NCBI RefSeq assembly: GCF_000220395.1 | Contig: NW_004086494.1 | Span: forward strand, 1 to 58,153 | Origin: Ichthyophthirius multifiliis | Taxonomy: Eukaryota; Ciliophora; Oligohymenophorea; Hymenostomatida | Reading direction: 5' to 3' | Length of the DNA stretch: 58,153 nucleotides | In this document: positions 48,301-58,153 of the stretch, piece after piece | How positions within the stretch are numbered: the first letter of the stretch is position 1 | Layout of the letters: each line of letters opens with the position of its first letter | Made by a program: the position numbers and the translations under genes | Notes under the pieces: generated by a model | Databases searched by the model: none | What the model saw: the letters and a program-made list of their open reading frames with translations, nothing else | What the model was told of the DNA's origin: nothing

Positions 48301-50930
48301 AATAAAAAGGTAGTCTATATTTTCCTGGTAGTAACTAGCCATTGTAATCAAATATTTCATGTAATGTCCATCCAAATACCTATGGCTTTCCATTTATACC
48401 TAAAATCTATTTATTATTTGATTTATTTATTTTTTATATTTTTTACTTCTTATGAAAATCCCCAAAATTCGCAATATAAAACCGTATCAGGAAACGGCTA
48501 AAAATCTCTCATAATTTCTTTTTGCATAAAAATACATTTATTTGAACGATAAGATTCTTACTCAGTTGGAAAATTCCCTGTATCTCTATATGTATAAAAG
48601 TTGTCGCCTTTCCTAAATATTCCAAAGTTAATTTGCATTTTCTAAAAGTTAATTGGTATGCATCCTATCCAATCCCATCTTAACATAAAACCTTCATTTG
48701 GTTAATATGAATTTGAATGTCTTTGTAAATGACTTAAATCCATTGACCCTTCAGCTGTTTAATTATATATAATAGATGTTGGATTCTTTTAAATGCATTA
48801 TAATTTTTTTAAAAAATATATATTTTTACTGAAACTCCTTAAAATTTTAAAGCATTTTTTACTTTTTTATCTAACAAAGATTTTTCTATTCCATGTTTTA
48901 CTTATTAAACTTGCATATATTAATTATGTTTAAATGCATATTCTGCTGAATTTACATTTAAACGACTCATATTTAAAACCAATTCTGATTCTTAATTTCT
49001 TATATAATTAAGAATTTATTCATCGTTATTTTCTTCTGCCTCTATTAGCTTATTTCCTACTCTTTTTTGCTGATCAATATCTATTACAGGCATTAAAGGC
49101 TAAGAATATTATAAAGATTATTTTAATTATCTGTTTTCAGTTTCAATTACCATTAATTATTTTTTTAGAGACTCTGGTAAATAATCATAAACAGGGTGAA
49201 CGCTTATCGACTCTTTTTCATCTTCTAATGGTATTAATTGCGAATTAATTTATTATTAAGCTAATACTTTTGGGTTGTTTTAACTATTTATTTATGGAGA
49301 ATATTATTGATTTTAATATTATAATTGACTATAATTTTGTAAGTTATTTTAACGATAAAGATTTTAATTATTGTACTGGTTTTGAGGATTAATGTCTGAA
49401 TTCTTTTTTTTTTTTTTCTACATATATTTTTTTTTTATTACATAAATAAATCCTAAAGGATTATCATTTTATATTGGAATGCCTTTGGATTATTTAATTA
49501 AATTTGTATTATTATAATTGAATCTATTATTTTTATAAAAATTTTCTAAATTTTATAAATTCAGTAAAAATTCTGGATCTGTTCCGCCTGCTTTAATGTA
49601 ATCTTTTCTTAAATTTTCTACGTCTCGTAAAGTGTCTTAGTATTATTAAATTGCTTCTGGAGTTTCTTCAAAAAATTATATTTACACTTTAGACATATTT
49701 AAACCCTTTTCAGCTTTTTATATTTTAATTAATTTAAAAACTTTATATATATACCTCCATATTTTTCTACATTTTCTCTAATTAATTTCAATTTTTCATA
49801 TTTTTCTTGATTAGATTGTGCGTATTTATTAGTCTTCATTAAGTATTTTATTTCTTTACCTAAATTAACTTAGACATTTCCTTTTATAAAAATATTATTT
49901 TATTAATTTTTTTTAAAATAATAAAGTAAATACCAAATGCTTCTTCAGGTTCTATGGGTAAATGATTTCTCGTATAAAAATACATATTGTCTTTCTTTTT
50001 TATTCAATAATTACATATTAATTAATGCTTTATAAAGTTACTTTCATTTATTCAATTCTTTTAGAATCTTCTTATAATTTATCATAAACTTTTCCTAAAT
50101 CATAGTCAGCAGCAAAATATGAAGGGACGCCTCCAAGTCCAATAAGTGAATTTTAGGCTGTTAAGAAAAAAGGTTAAGGTTTATAAGAATATCCAGATTT
50201 AATTTTATCAAATTAATCGAGAAAATCATTTTTATCTTTTTCGATTTAATCATATATTAATTTTAATTGATTGATTTTTTATTTTTTATTTTTTTAAAAA
50301 TCATCATTAATTATTCCTTTTTCTAACCTATTTCTTTCATTTAAAGCATAATAATCTTAAAATGCTTAAAGTTAATCTAAAAAAATATTCTCTTTATCTC
50401 TTATTTAAGATCTTTTTGTGCGTAAAGATTCCAATGCAAACTTTTTATCAATATCTGTTGAGACTCTATTTTTTAAATTTTTTATTTTTTATTTTATTTT
50501 AAATACAATATTTTTTTTGGATGGATCTAAATTTGAAATGGCTATATCTATCATATTCATATCTTAATTATATTATGCTTTTCGTTATTTCGCATATTAT
50601 AATTATTTTAATAATTTTTAATATTCTATGTCCTCTTCAGTTAGCTTGATGTCTTGCTCTTTTTTTAATTCAAATATTTCTTGTACCTTTTAGGCGTTTG
50701 TCGGGACATATTTTTAACGTAAATTTTCAAACTCTTTATCATTTTATCTTAAATGTGTTAATATATCTCTATTTTCAAAGGAAGAACCAGCGTACGATGG
50801 TTTATTAATTAAAATATTTCCTGTTTATTTTTAAAGTTTTACTTAATTTTTAATTGAATTATTTTTTACTGCTTTCAGTTTTATTTATTTCTTATAAAAA
50901 ACTTTAAGTTAATATTTAATTAGGAATCAT
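45341..50930 (-). CDS. Large CCDC17-like protein with coiled coil, poly-Q and C2-like regions
   Basis: Multi-exon gene of about 5.6 kb. Start at ATG 50930; a 31-nt intron follows after nine codons. The N-terminal part is coiled coil (NKPSYAGSSFENRD, QKVQEIFELKKEQDIKLTEE, VSTDIDKKFALESLRTKR). The middle holds segments like those of the ciliary protein CCDC17: DLSHLQRHSNS, EGFMLRWDWIGCIPINFQK, then FGWTLHEIFDYNGQLLPGKY and LSNSALFIRVCLPLDP. Two glutamine runs coded by TAA/CAA follow, then C2-like strands (DDLIGWIIPPIFKISG and HTINLYKKPAQKP). Similar beta-rich units continue to TGA 45341-45343. A one-base slip beside a poly-A run near 47705 and another junction near 49995 need checking. The CCDC17 relation is a pattern match; it could be two neighbouring genes. 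Confidence 0.7.
47519..47552 (-). repeat. In-frame TAA run coding polyglutamine
   Basis: Eleven consecutive glutamine codons, mostly TAA with one CAA, lie on the minus strand inside the CCDC17-like gene. A similar Q run (TAA/CAA) lies at about 48050-48079 in the same gene. Confidence 0.75.
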
Positions 50931-51735
50931 ATTTAATTTGTATTTATTACTATTCTATAACTTATTTATTATAAATATTAATTTAATATATATATTTACA
51001 TTTTTTTAATATATTTAAAAATAGTTAAAAAAAATATGTATTATGACTGAATTTTATTATATTTTAAATAATATAACTATAATTCAAAATATTTTGCTTT
51101 TAGTTAAAATAATTAAATTAAACTTGTTCCAAATAATAAATTAATAGTTTTTAAAAGTTCAAATTCTTTTCGTTTTAATTGCATTTCATCAGATTAAATT
51201 TTTATTTTAATTGTAGATTTTATATTAATTTATAAAGAATAAAATTGATTTTTTATCATTATTTGGCTATTTTTTATTTAATATATTGATGAAAATATAA
51301 AAGAGAAAGAAAATCAATTAAATTTATTAATAATTATGATTTTCTAAAGAAATTATTGTTTAAACATTTTAATATAAATAAATATCATGATATTATTAAA
51401 AATATTAAAACTATTATTTATAATTTATACACAAAACATCTGCTATTAATTAATTGTGTATTATTTATTTAATTAAAGGAATAAAAAACCCAATAATTTG
51501 TTTTTGATTTAGTATCAATAGATTTGATAAATTTTATTTTTCAAATTTAACAAAAAAAGTTATTTACGAAATTTTTTTTTTTTTTAAATTCATCTATAGA
51601 TTAAACTAATACAAAAATTAAAATTTATAAATTTTCTAATATTTAATAAAATAAATTTTAACAAATATTAATAAAATCTATATATATAATAAAATAAAAA
51701 GAAAGAAATTATAAAAAAACTATAATAAAGTAAAT
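50931..51735. other. AT-rich divergent spacer
   Basis: This spacer lies between the leftward CCDC17-like gene and the rightward coiled-coil gene. It shows no protein-like frame and no recognisable RNA. It presumably holds both promoters. Confidence 0.4.
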
Positions 51736-53739
51736 ATGATTAACAGCTTAAATTTAACAAATTCATCTCTTGGAAAGAATGAAAACGTTTTAAACAATAG
51801 AATATTAATTTGCCCGAGCATTTTATTTAAAAATTAAAGTGACACTCATTTAGAAAATAAATTTGAGTCATATTATTAAAATTTTATGAAATAAAATCTC
51901 AAAACTTAAAAAATATAAGAATTATTAAATGAATAATCGGATTAAAGCATACAAAAAAATTTTGAAATATTAAAAATTTTAATTAATGATTTTTAAGCAA
52001 ATAACAGTCGAGAGTTAGTTCATAATAAATTAATGGTAGAAATAATCCAATAATAATTTAAAAATATCAAAAGAATTCCCAAAATAAATTATATTTAAAC
52101 CCTTTCTGATTTCAAAATTTTTTTTGAAGAAAATCTTTTAATTTTAAATAAATACTTTTAATAAATTTCCTGTTTTGCATAAAGTATAAATTCTAACGAA
52201 ATTGAAGCGCCTTAAAATTCTTCAGAATAAATACTACTAGAAATAAATAAAAAATTACAAAATTAAGTATAATTATTAAATAATTAACTTGAAAATAACC
52301 AAAAGCATTTTTTATCATAACTTCAAGTTCATTAAAAAGAATTAGATTTCTAAAAATAAGATTAATAGAAACATATAGATGATAAAAATTAGCAAATGCA
52401 ACTTCTTTTGACAAATAATTAGTAATAAATTGAATTTTAAATACAGAAAATTAAACATTTAGAATATTAAAACAAGTTAATGAATTAATAATAAAAAAAT
52501 ATACTTAACCAAGGTGAGGAAAGAGAAAAAACTCTATAAATTGAAGTTAACTAATTAAGAGAAATGGTTAATCATATAGAATAAAAATATTTTTTAGGGT
52601 AAAAAAGCGAAGATATTCCTAAATTATAATTGAGTGTATTTAATATAAAAATAGATGCTTTAAATAAGTATTTAGAAGGGATTTAAACACAATTAAATAG
52701 TAAAGTATTTGAAATCAAAATAAATGCACTAAGAGATTTTGTAAAATAACAAGGAAAAAGTTAAGAAAATAAAGATGATTATAAAATTGAAGAAATAATA
52801 AAAGAAATATAATTAGATTTAGAAAACAAACTTTTTTAAAAAGAAAAAAATTTATTAAGAACTCAAAGTGCTTTTTAATTAAAAAAAGGTGAAGAAATTC
52901 TTGAAAAAATAAAAGGAATTGAAAAAAAACTCTAAAAAGGACAAAAAATAAAAGCTTTGGAGGAAAAAATTTAAAATTTGGAAGATTTAATTGTATAAAT
53001 TTCTGATTTAGAAAAAATTAAAGAAATATTAAATACTATTTTATAAGAAATAAATTAACTCAAATAGAAAGACTAAGATAAATTTACTTTTCATAAAGAA
53101 ATCTTAAATATAGAAAACCAAAAAATTGTAGAAGAAAACGAATTTGTTATAAAGGACTTACAATTTTAGTTGGCTTAAGCAAAAGAGTTAGCTTTATACT
53201 AAGAAAAAGCAATTACAAAACTTTAGGATGAGAATTAAAATCTTCAAAAAAGAATAGATGAGTTAGTTGGACTTGTAAATAGTAAAGGATAATAATATAG
53301 TAATTAAATAAGCTAGATAAATTTACAATTCATAAAAGCAAACAAATATATTCATTAATTTAAATAAGGTAAACTTTAATTTAATGAATAAAAATAAATA
53401 AAAAAGTAAATATAAGAATTCTTTGAAAAAATAAATAAAAAGGTGTCACAAATATTAGTTGTAAAAGAAAAAATTCTCGAAAAATTATAAGCAGCAAATA
53501 TCCACGAAGAGTTATTAAGTTCAAGCTAGGTTTCAAAAGAAAAAATTCATTTAGAAAATAATATTAATTAGTTTTAAAAATAAATATAATTTTTAGATAA
53601 AAAGCTAAATGAAAATAAGTTCGGATTTAAGGATGTGCTTTCTAAAATTGATTAAGTTTTATAAAATTGTTAGAAATAAAATAATTTATTGAACTCTAAT
53701 TAATAAGAAATTTTAAAATCTTATTAAACTTATGCATGA
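51736..53739 (+). CDS. Coiled-coil protein, unrecognised
   Basis: Single-exon protein of 667 residues. The first 140 or so are mixed and Ser/Asn-rich at the start (NSLNLTNSSLGKNENV), with a compact helical segment (SDFKIFFEENLLILNKYF) before the first long coil. From about residue 170 to 600 it is almost continuous heptad-like Q/E/K/L sequence, for example KGEEILEKIKGIEKKLQKGQ and LEDLIVQISDLEKIKEIL. A short tail contains LSKIDQVLQNCQKQNNLL. Length and style suit a ciliary, basal-body or cytoskeletal scaffold, but no family motif is visible. It is probably intact. Confidence 0.8.
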
Positions 53740-54651
53740 AAAAAAATCTTTTATAATTATATTTTGATAGATTTTATATTTAATATATTCATTTTTTATT
53801 GATTTTCTTTTTTTAACAAAATATATCTTCTTTCTTTACATTTTGTTATTTAAAAAAAAATTAAATTTATTCTTTTTTAATAAGATATTAAAAATTTATT
53901 TTAATTTAATAATGATATTAGTAATACATTATTACTCAAAATTTATTCAAATATGTAAAATATCTCAAAAAAAAGCATTTTTTTAAACAATATTAATAAG
54001 TGATTCAAATACTTAGCTAATATCTAAACAATACATTTTTTTCAAAGAATTTTGATTATAATGTCTAAAGAAGTGAGAATAAAAAATATAATTCAATTAA
54101 AATATAAATAAAATTTCAGATATTTAGTAAAAATTTTGAAAAATAAGTATTTAGCATTTACTTATTCATTAGTTAATAAATGCTAAAATTATTTTGTTTT
54201 GTAGAATAATAATAAGGAGAAAATGTAATAAATAAAAAGTAAGCTTTATAGGTATGTACATAAAATAATTAAATAATTTCAAAAATGATTGACAAGTATA
54301 AAAAAAGAAATATATTAGTTTTAATAAGAAAATTATTAAAGATTTATTTTTTTGAAAAATCATCATTATTGATTACTTTCAAAGCAAATTATTTAAAAAA
54401 ATATTAGTATTCCTTTTTATCTGCAAGTATACATTGTGAAATAAAAAATATTTTAACTTAAAGATATAAATAGTTATTTAAAGATTATAAAATAACTCAT
54501 ACAAACATATATATATTTTTGTATTTGAAATTTAATAATAAAGAAAAATATTTATGTTTTAATATAAATATTAAAAAATTTAAATATATTTTAAATTTTT
54601 TTTTAATAAAAATTGTAATTAATAAATTTATAAATAAAAATATAAAAAAGA
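53740..54651. other. AT-rich spacer
   Basis: This spacer lies between two plus-strand genes. The hydrophobic open frames on the opposite strand have no protein character, and the one ending near 54733 overlaps the true start of the STI1 gene. Confidence 0.5.
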
Positions 54652-55512
54652 ATGAGTGATGATGAAATGCCTCCAGAATTAGATGATTTAACAAGCGTAA
54701 TTGAAAAAATAAATCCGAAAAATACTTCTTCATTTCAAGCTATTTATGCAGGGGATTATACTAAAACACGAGAAGAAATATAGGAAGAAGTATCTTAATA
54801 ATTAAAGAAAGATTTGGAAATTAAAAGATAATAATAAGAAGAAAACAATAAAAAGTAATAAGTTAGCTAAAAAACAAAATAATAATCAGGATTTATAAAA
54901 GGTTTTTTTAATTAAGGGAATAACTAAAAAAAGAAAAAGGAAGATGAAATAATTGAAATTAAAATAAATAAAGATTAATAAAATAAAAATAATTTAGAAT
55001 TAAAAGAATTATAAGAATAAGATCAGAGTGTTGGTAATTTTTTGAAAAACAACTCATAATAATGGATGAATCCTGAATTAATATAAAAAATTTAATAAAA
55101 TCCTAAAATGGCAAAGTTTTTTTCTAATCCTGAATATATGGCTGCTATAGCTTAAATGTAAAAAAATCCAAAAGAGGTGATGCAAAAATACTCCCAAAAC
55201 TCAGAATTTATGATGCTTTTTTAAGAATTCTGCTAAACTATGGGACACCATTTTTAAAATATTTCTAAAGATGACAAAAAAAAATAATAATAAGAAATTT
55301 TAGATCCTGAATAATAAAAAATTAACAATTTAATTCAAAATGATTCTAAAGTTAAATAAGCTTTAGAAGATCCGAAAGTATAAAATTTTATTAAATATCT
55401 TTAAACACAACAAAAAGTCGATTTCTAATAAGTAATGTATAAAGATAAAGATTTAGCTGATAAAATTAATATTTTAATTTAAAAAGGATTATTAAATATT
55501 TAAAGATATTGA
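54652..55512 (+). CDS. STI1/DP2-domain protein (chaperone-adaptor-like)
   Basis: Intronless gene for 286 residues. The N-terminus is acidic (MSDDEMPPELDDLTS), followed by a Q/K-rich linker. Two STI1-like helical repeats are visible. The first reads WMNPELIQKIQQNPKMAKFF then SNPEYMAAIAQMQKNPKEVM and SEFMMLFQEFC. The second reads LEDPKVQNFIKYLQTQQKVD, and then DKDLADKINILIQKGLL. STI1 domains bind hydrophobic clients or prion-like segments in Hop, Hip, ubiquilins and related co-chaperones. TPR, UBL and UBA domains are absent, so the partner is unknown. A ciliate-specific adaptor is the likeliest reading. Confidence 0.75.
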
Positions 55513-55957
55513 AAATATATTTTTGTTTAATTTTTTTATATATATACCTATTTTTTAAATATTTCTTTTTTAACAAAAATATTTATTTTTATCATTTTAT
55601 ATTAATATAATTGCTTTTAAACATTAAATGGTATCTCTATTAATCTTAAAAATCTTTAATAATTTTTTTTATATTTTATAAAAAAAGTATAAATATAATT
55701 TTAAAACAAAAATTATTATTATTTTATATATAATATAATTTATGCTTTATAAATATATATATTAGAAGTAGAAATAAATTTCAAACTTTTTGGTAAAATG
55801 GGAATCATTCTATAAAGTGTATTAATTACTTCAAAAAAAATATATTTTATTATAATTTTATATTTATTTTTTATTTTAAAAAAAATTATTAATAAGATAT
55901 AATCTAAAACTATAAATAAAAAATTATTAAAGGAAAATCATTTAGATTTTTAATAAT
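55513..55957. other. AT-rich spacer
   Basis: This spacer lies between two plus-strand genes. It is simple A/T sequence without a recognisable feature. Confidence 0.4.
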
Positions 55958-57186
55958 ATGTTTAAATTATATACTAATATCATATTATAATATAACAAAA
56001 ATAATAAAAAGAAATTGAAAATGATTGAATAATTTTCATTTTTGTATTAAAAGCAAAATAAAATATAACTAAATTCCCATTCTTAAAACAGAAATTGCAT
56101 TTTTTTTTCCCAAGGACTTTGCAAATTTGGTAATAAATGCAAAAATTATCATTCTTAAACAAACAATAATTAGCAAGAAGATTATAAATAACAGTAAGAA
56201 ATTAAAATTTAAACTATAGTGAATGAAAATAAAGAACCTAAAAAATAATTATCTTAGAAAATGGAAATAATCACAAAAATATAAGAAATAATAAAAAGGA
56301 AACCATTCGTTGCCAAAAAATATATATTGAAAAACTTTTAAGATTAAATATGTAAAATTTAGATAGAGAAAAATGAAGAATTTTTGAATTTTGACGAAAA
56401 AGAATTAGAATAATTAAACATAATAAAAAAAGTACAGAATCAGGTTAATTAAATGATTTTAATATAGTATTTATAAGACATGCTTTATCAGAATAAAACT
56501 ATATAATGGAAAAATACACAAAAGATATAAAAGATAAATATTTAAAGTAACATTTTAGATATAAAATGTTTGAAAATAATGATAATTATTATGATAGTCC
56601 ACTTCATCCTTTTGGAATAAAATAATGTTTAGAATAACAAGCTAAAAACGATTAAATAAATTATTAATTCGTTTTTGTGTCTCCTTTGAGAAGAGCAATG
56701 CAAACTTGTATTGAGCTATTTAAAAGTCATCCAAATAAAAAAAATATAATATTCTATGTATTTCCTGATATTGCAGAAAATAATAAAAAAGATTCAGATA
56801 TATTTATCTATTAAGAATTTTAAAAAATTGTTGAAAATGCGAAAAATGAACATAAAATCGTATTTGATACTGAAAAGTATTTTGAAAAAAGTTGGTAATT
56901 TAAACATTTATCTTAAGCATATGATATAGATTTTACAATTTAAAATGAAAAGTTTTTAAAGGAAATAATTTTGTAAATATTTCCTTAACCCTTGGAAATG
57001 TATTCATTTTTCTAAAATAGAATTTTTAAAGCTGTTTAAAGCTTATAGGAATTCCAATAATAACGTTAGTAAATTATTGGAGTTATTACTCATTCGCTTG
57101 TAATGCGAAATATTTTAGAAAAATTTAATTTAAAACAAGAATAAAAATTTGATAATCTATAATATTTTTATTATAAAAATTTATGA
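55958..57186 (+). CDS. CCCH zinc-finger and histidine-phosphatase-superfamily fusion
   Basis: The N-terminal part has a single CCCH finger, NCIFFSQGLCKFGNKCKNYH (spacing C-x7-C-x5-C-x3-H), a fold that usually binds RNA. A Q/K-rich linker leads to a phosphoglycerate-mutase-like phosphatase domain. Its motifs are MILI then VFIRHALSEQN (catalytic His in RHA rather than RHG), SPLHPFGIKQ, FVFVSPLRRAMQTCIELF (second Arg) and GVITHSLVMRNIL (second His). The frame slips by one base at about 56465, just before the catalytic His. A single-base error fits better than an intron, because the flanking residues form the expected first beta strand. The start may be ATG 55958 or 56021. RNA-linked phosphatase activity is an inference. 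Confidence 0.72.
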
Positions 57187-57501
57187 TTTATATTATTAAA
57201 AATATACATTAGCTTAAATTTAAAGAAATTATATAATATATTTAAAACATTTAATAAATATTATATTTTAAAATATACATATACAATTTATCTTAATTTA
57301 TTTATATAAATATATAATATAAATGATAATATTTTAATTTTTTATTGATATTTGAAATTTTTAATATAATTAAACCTTTAATTATATAATTATTATTAAA
57401 TAAACATTACCAATAAAAAATATTAAAAAATACGTTATTATAAATTATTATTTTATTTTAATAATTCCAATAATATAAGTGTTTTAGAATACTATATATC
57501 T
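57187..57501. other. AT-rich spacer
   Basis: This short A/T spacer lies between two plus-strand genes and contains no feature. Confidence 0.4.
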
Positions 57502-58153
57502 ATGATTTAAAATAATGTTAATATATTTTGTAAAGAAGAAGAAAATAATGAATTAAATGATTCATAAAACTTTAAAAAACCAATTGAAATAGATAAGCTG
57601 TCTAAAATAAAAAAAAGTTGCACTTAAACTTTTTAGATTACTTAAATTGTGTAACATCAATATTAAAATGAATAGAATTAATAAAATTAAATTTAAGATT
57701 AAGATTTAGATTATACACTAAAAAATATAACTTAAAATCAAATTACTATGGATGATGAATAATAAATAAGTAATTAAAATGTTTCCTTAGACTAAAGCCA
57801 ATAGTAAATAGGAGGAATATTTAATATTGTTTAACACATAAAACAAGAAAAAATAGAGAAGAAAATAAAGGAAAAATTAATAATAAATGAATTCAACTTA
57901 AAGAAAGATAATGAATTAGGAGAAGTAAATTTATAATATTTGTCAAAATAAAGTTAATATTTTTTATTAAAAAAAAAAAGTTATGTATTTCAATAATGCA
58001 AAAATAAAAAAAATCTTAATAAGATATTATTTTTTTATAAAAATGTGTGTAAAAAGTTTAGCTTTTTAATGATAATAACATAATTTATGGTTCTAATTTT
58101 TATAGCCATTTATTTTAACATTTTAAATATGTAAAGGTTTTTAAGCACGATAC
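57502..58153 (+). CDS. Partial Q-rich gene running off the window
   Basis: From ATG 57502 the frame stays open to the last base of the window, so the gene is 3' incomplete. The first 150 or so residues are hydrophilic and rich in Gln/Asn/Glu/Lys (for example FCKEEENNELNDSQNFKKPI and QIGGIFNIVQHIKQEKIEKK). The final part is hydrophobic (FSFLMIITQFMVLIFIAIYF). That part could be a membrane helix or unspliced intron sequence. No family was recognised. Confidence 0.5.

Noticed and set aside
48211-48501. Two opposing short open frames
   Set aside because: Both are fragments or shadows of the CCDC17-like gene; the minus-strand code-6 frame through GWTLHEIFDYN explains the region.
54169-54733. Minus-strand hydrophobic open frames
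   Set aside because: Low-complexity translation of A-rich plus-strand spacer; the second overlaps the STI1-domain gene on the plus strand.

Overview
The window looks like a macronuclear scaffold from an oligohymenophorean ciliate. It is extremely AT-rich, spacers are almost pure A/T, and every recognisable gene reads only if TAA and TAG code for glutamine and TGA is the sole stop (nuclear code 6). Introns are short, AT-rich and GT-AG. Composition and gene style fit Ichthyophthirius multifiliis or a close relative better than Tetrahymena, but the species call is an inference. No mobile-element protein, tRNA, rRNA, CRISPR array or telomere was seen.

Layout. 1.4-9.3 kb: SRP receptor beta (minus), a two-domain cyclic-nucleotide-binding protein (plus), a probably mitochondrial DnaJ (minus). 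9.7-12.9 kb: a secreted PSI-domain protein with a very long repetitive charged tail. 14.8-19.5 kb, minus: a possible small gene, an M3 metallopeptidase and a TBC-TLDc RabGAP-like protein. 20.6-25.5 kb, plus: an SHIPPO/STPGR-type ciliary protein and a HOOK-type dynein adaptor. 25.7-29.4 kb, minus: three unrecognised intron-containing genes, two membrane-rich. 30.0-31.3 kb: an RCC1-repeat protein (minus). 32.1-34.8 kb: a coiled-coil gene (minus) crossing a flawed assembly gap, then an intronless DUF2237 protein (plus). 35.7-38.6 kb: an unrecognised plus gene and a copine (minus). 39.3-43.6 kb, plus: a NEK-like kinase, a RING-like protein and a CDC50/LEM3 flippase subunit. 44.0-50.9 kb, minus: a type I membrane protein and a large CCDC17-like protein. 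51.7-58.2 kb, plus: a coiled-coil protein, an STI1-domain protein, a CCCH zinc finger/histidine-phosphatase fusion and a partial Q-rich gene.

The genes do not form operons. Two themes recur: cilia and cytoskeleton (SHIPPO, HOOK, CCDC17-like, NEK, coiled-coil proteins) and membrane traffic or lipid handling (SRPRB, TBC-TLDc, copine, CDC50). Both N gaps are flanked by duplicated sequence, and several host genes show single-base frame slips, often beside homopolymers. Fine gene structure should therefore be read with caution. Introns and starts were assigned by eye.
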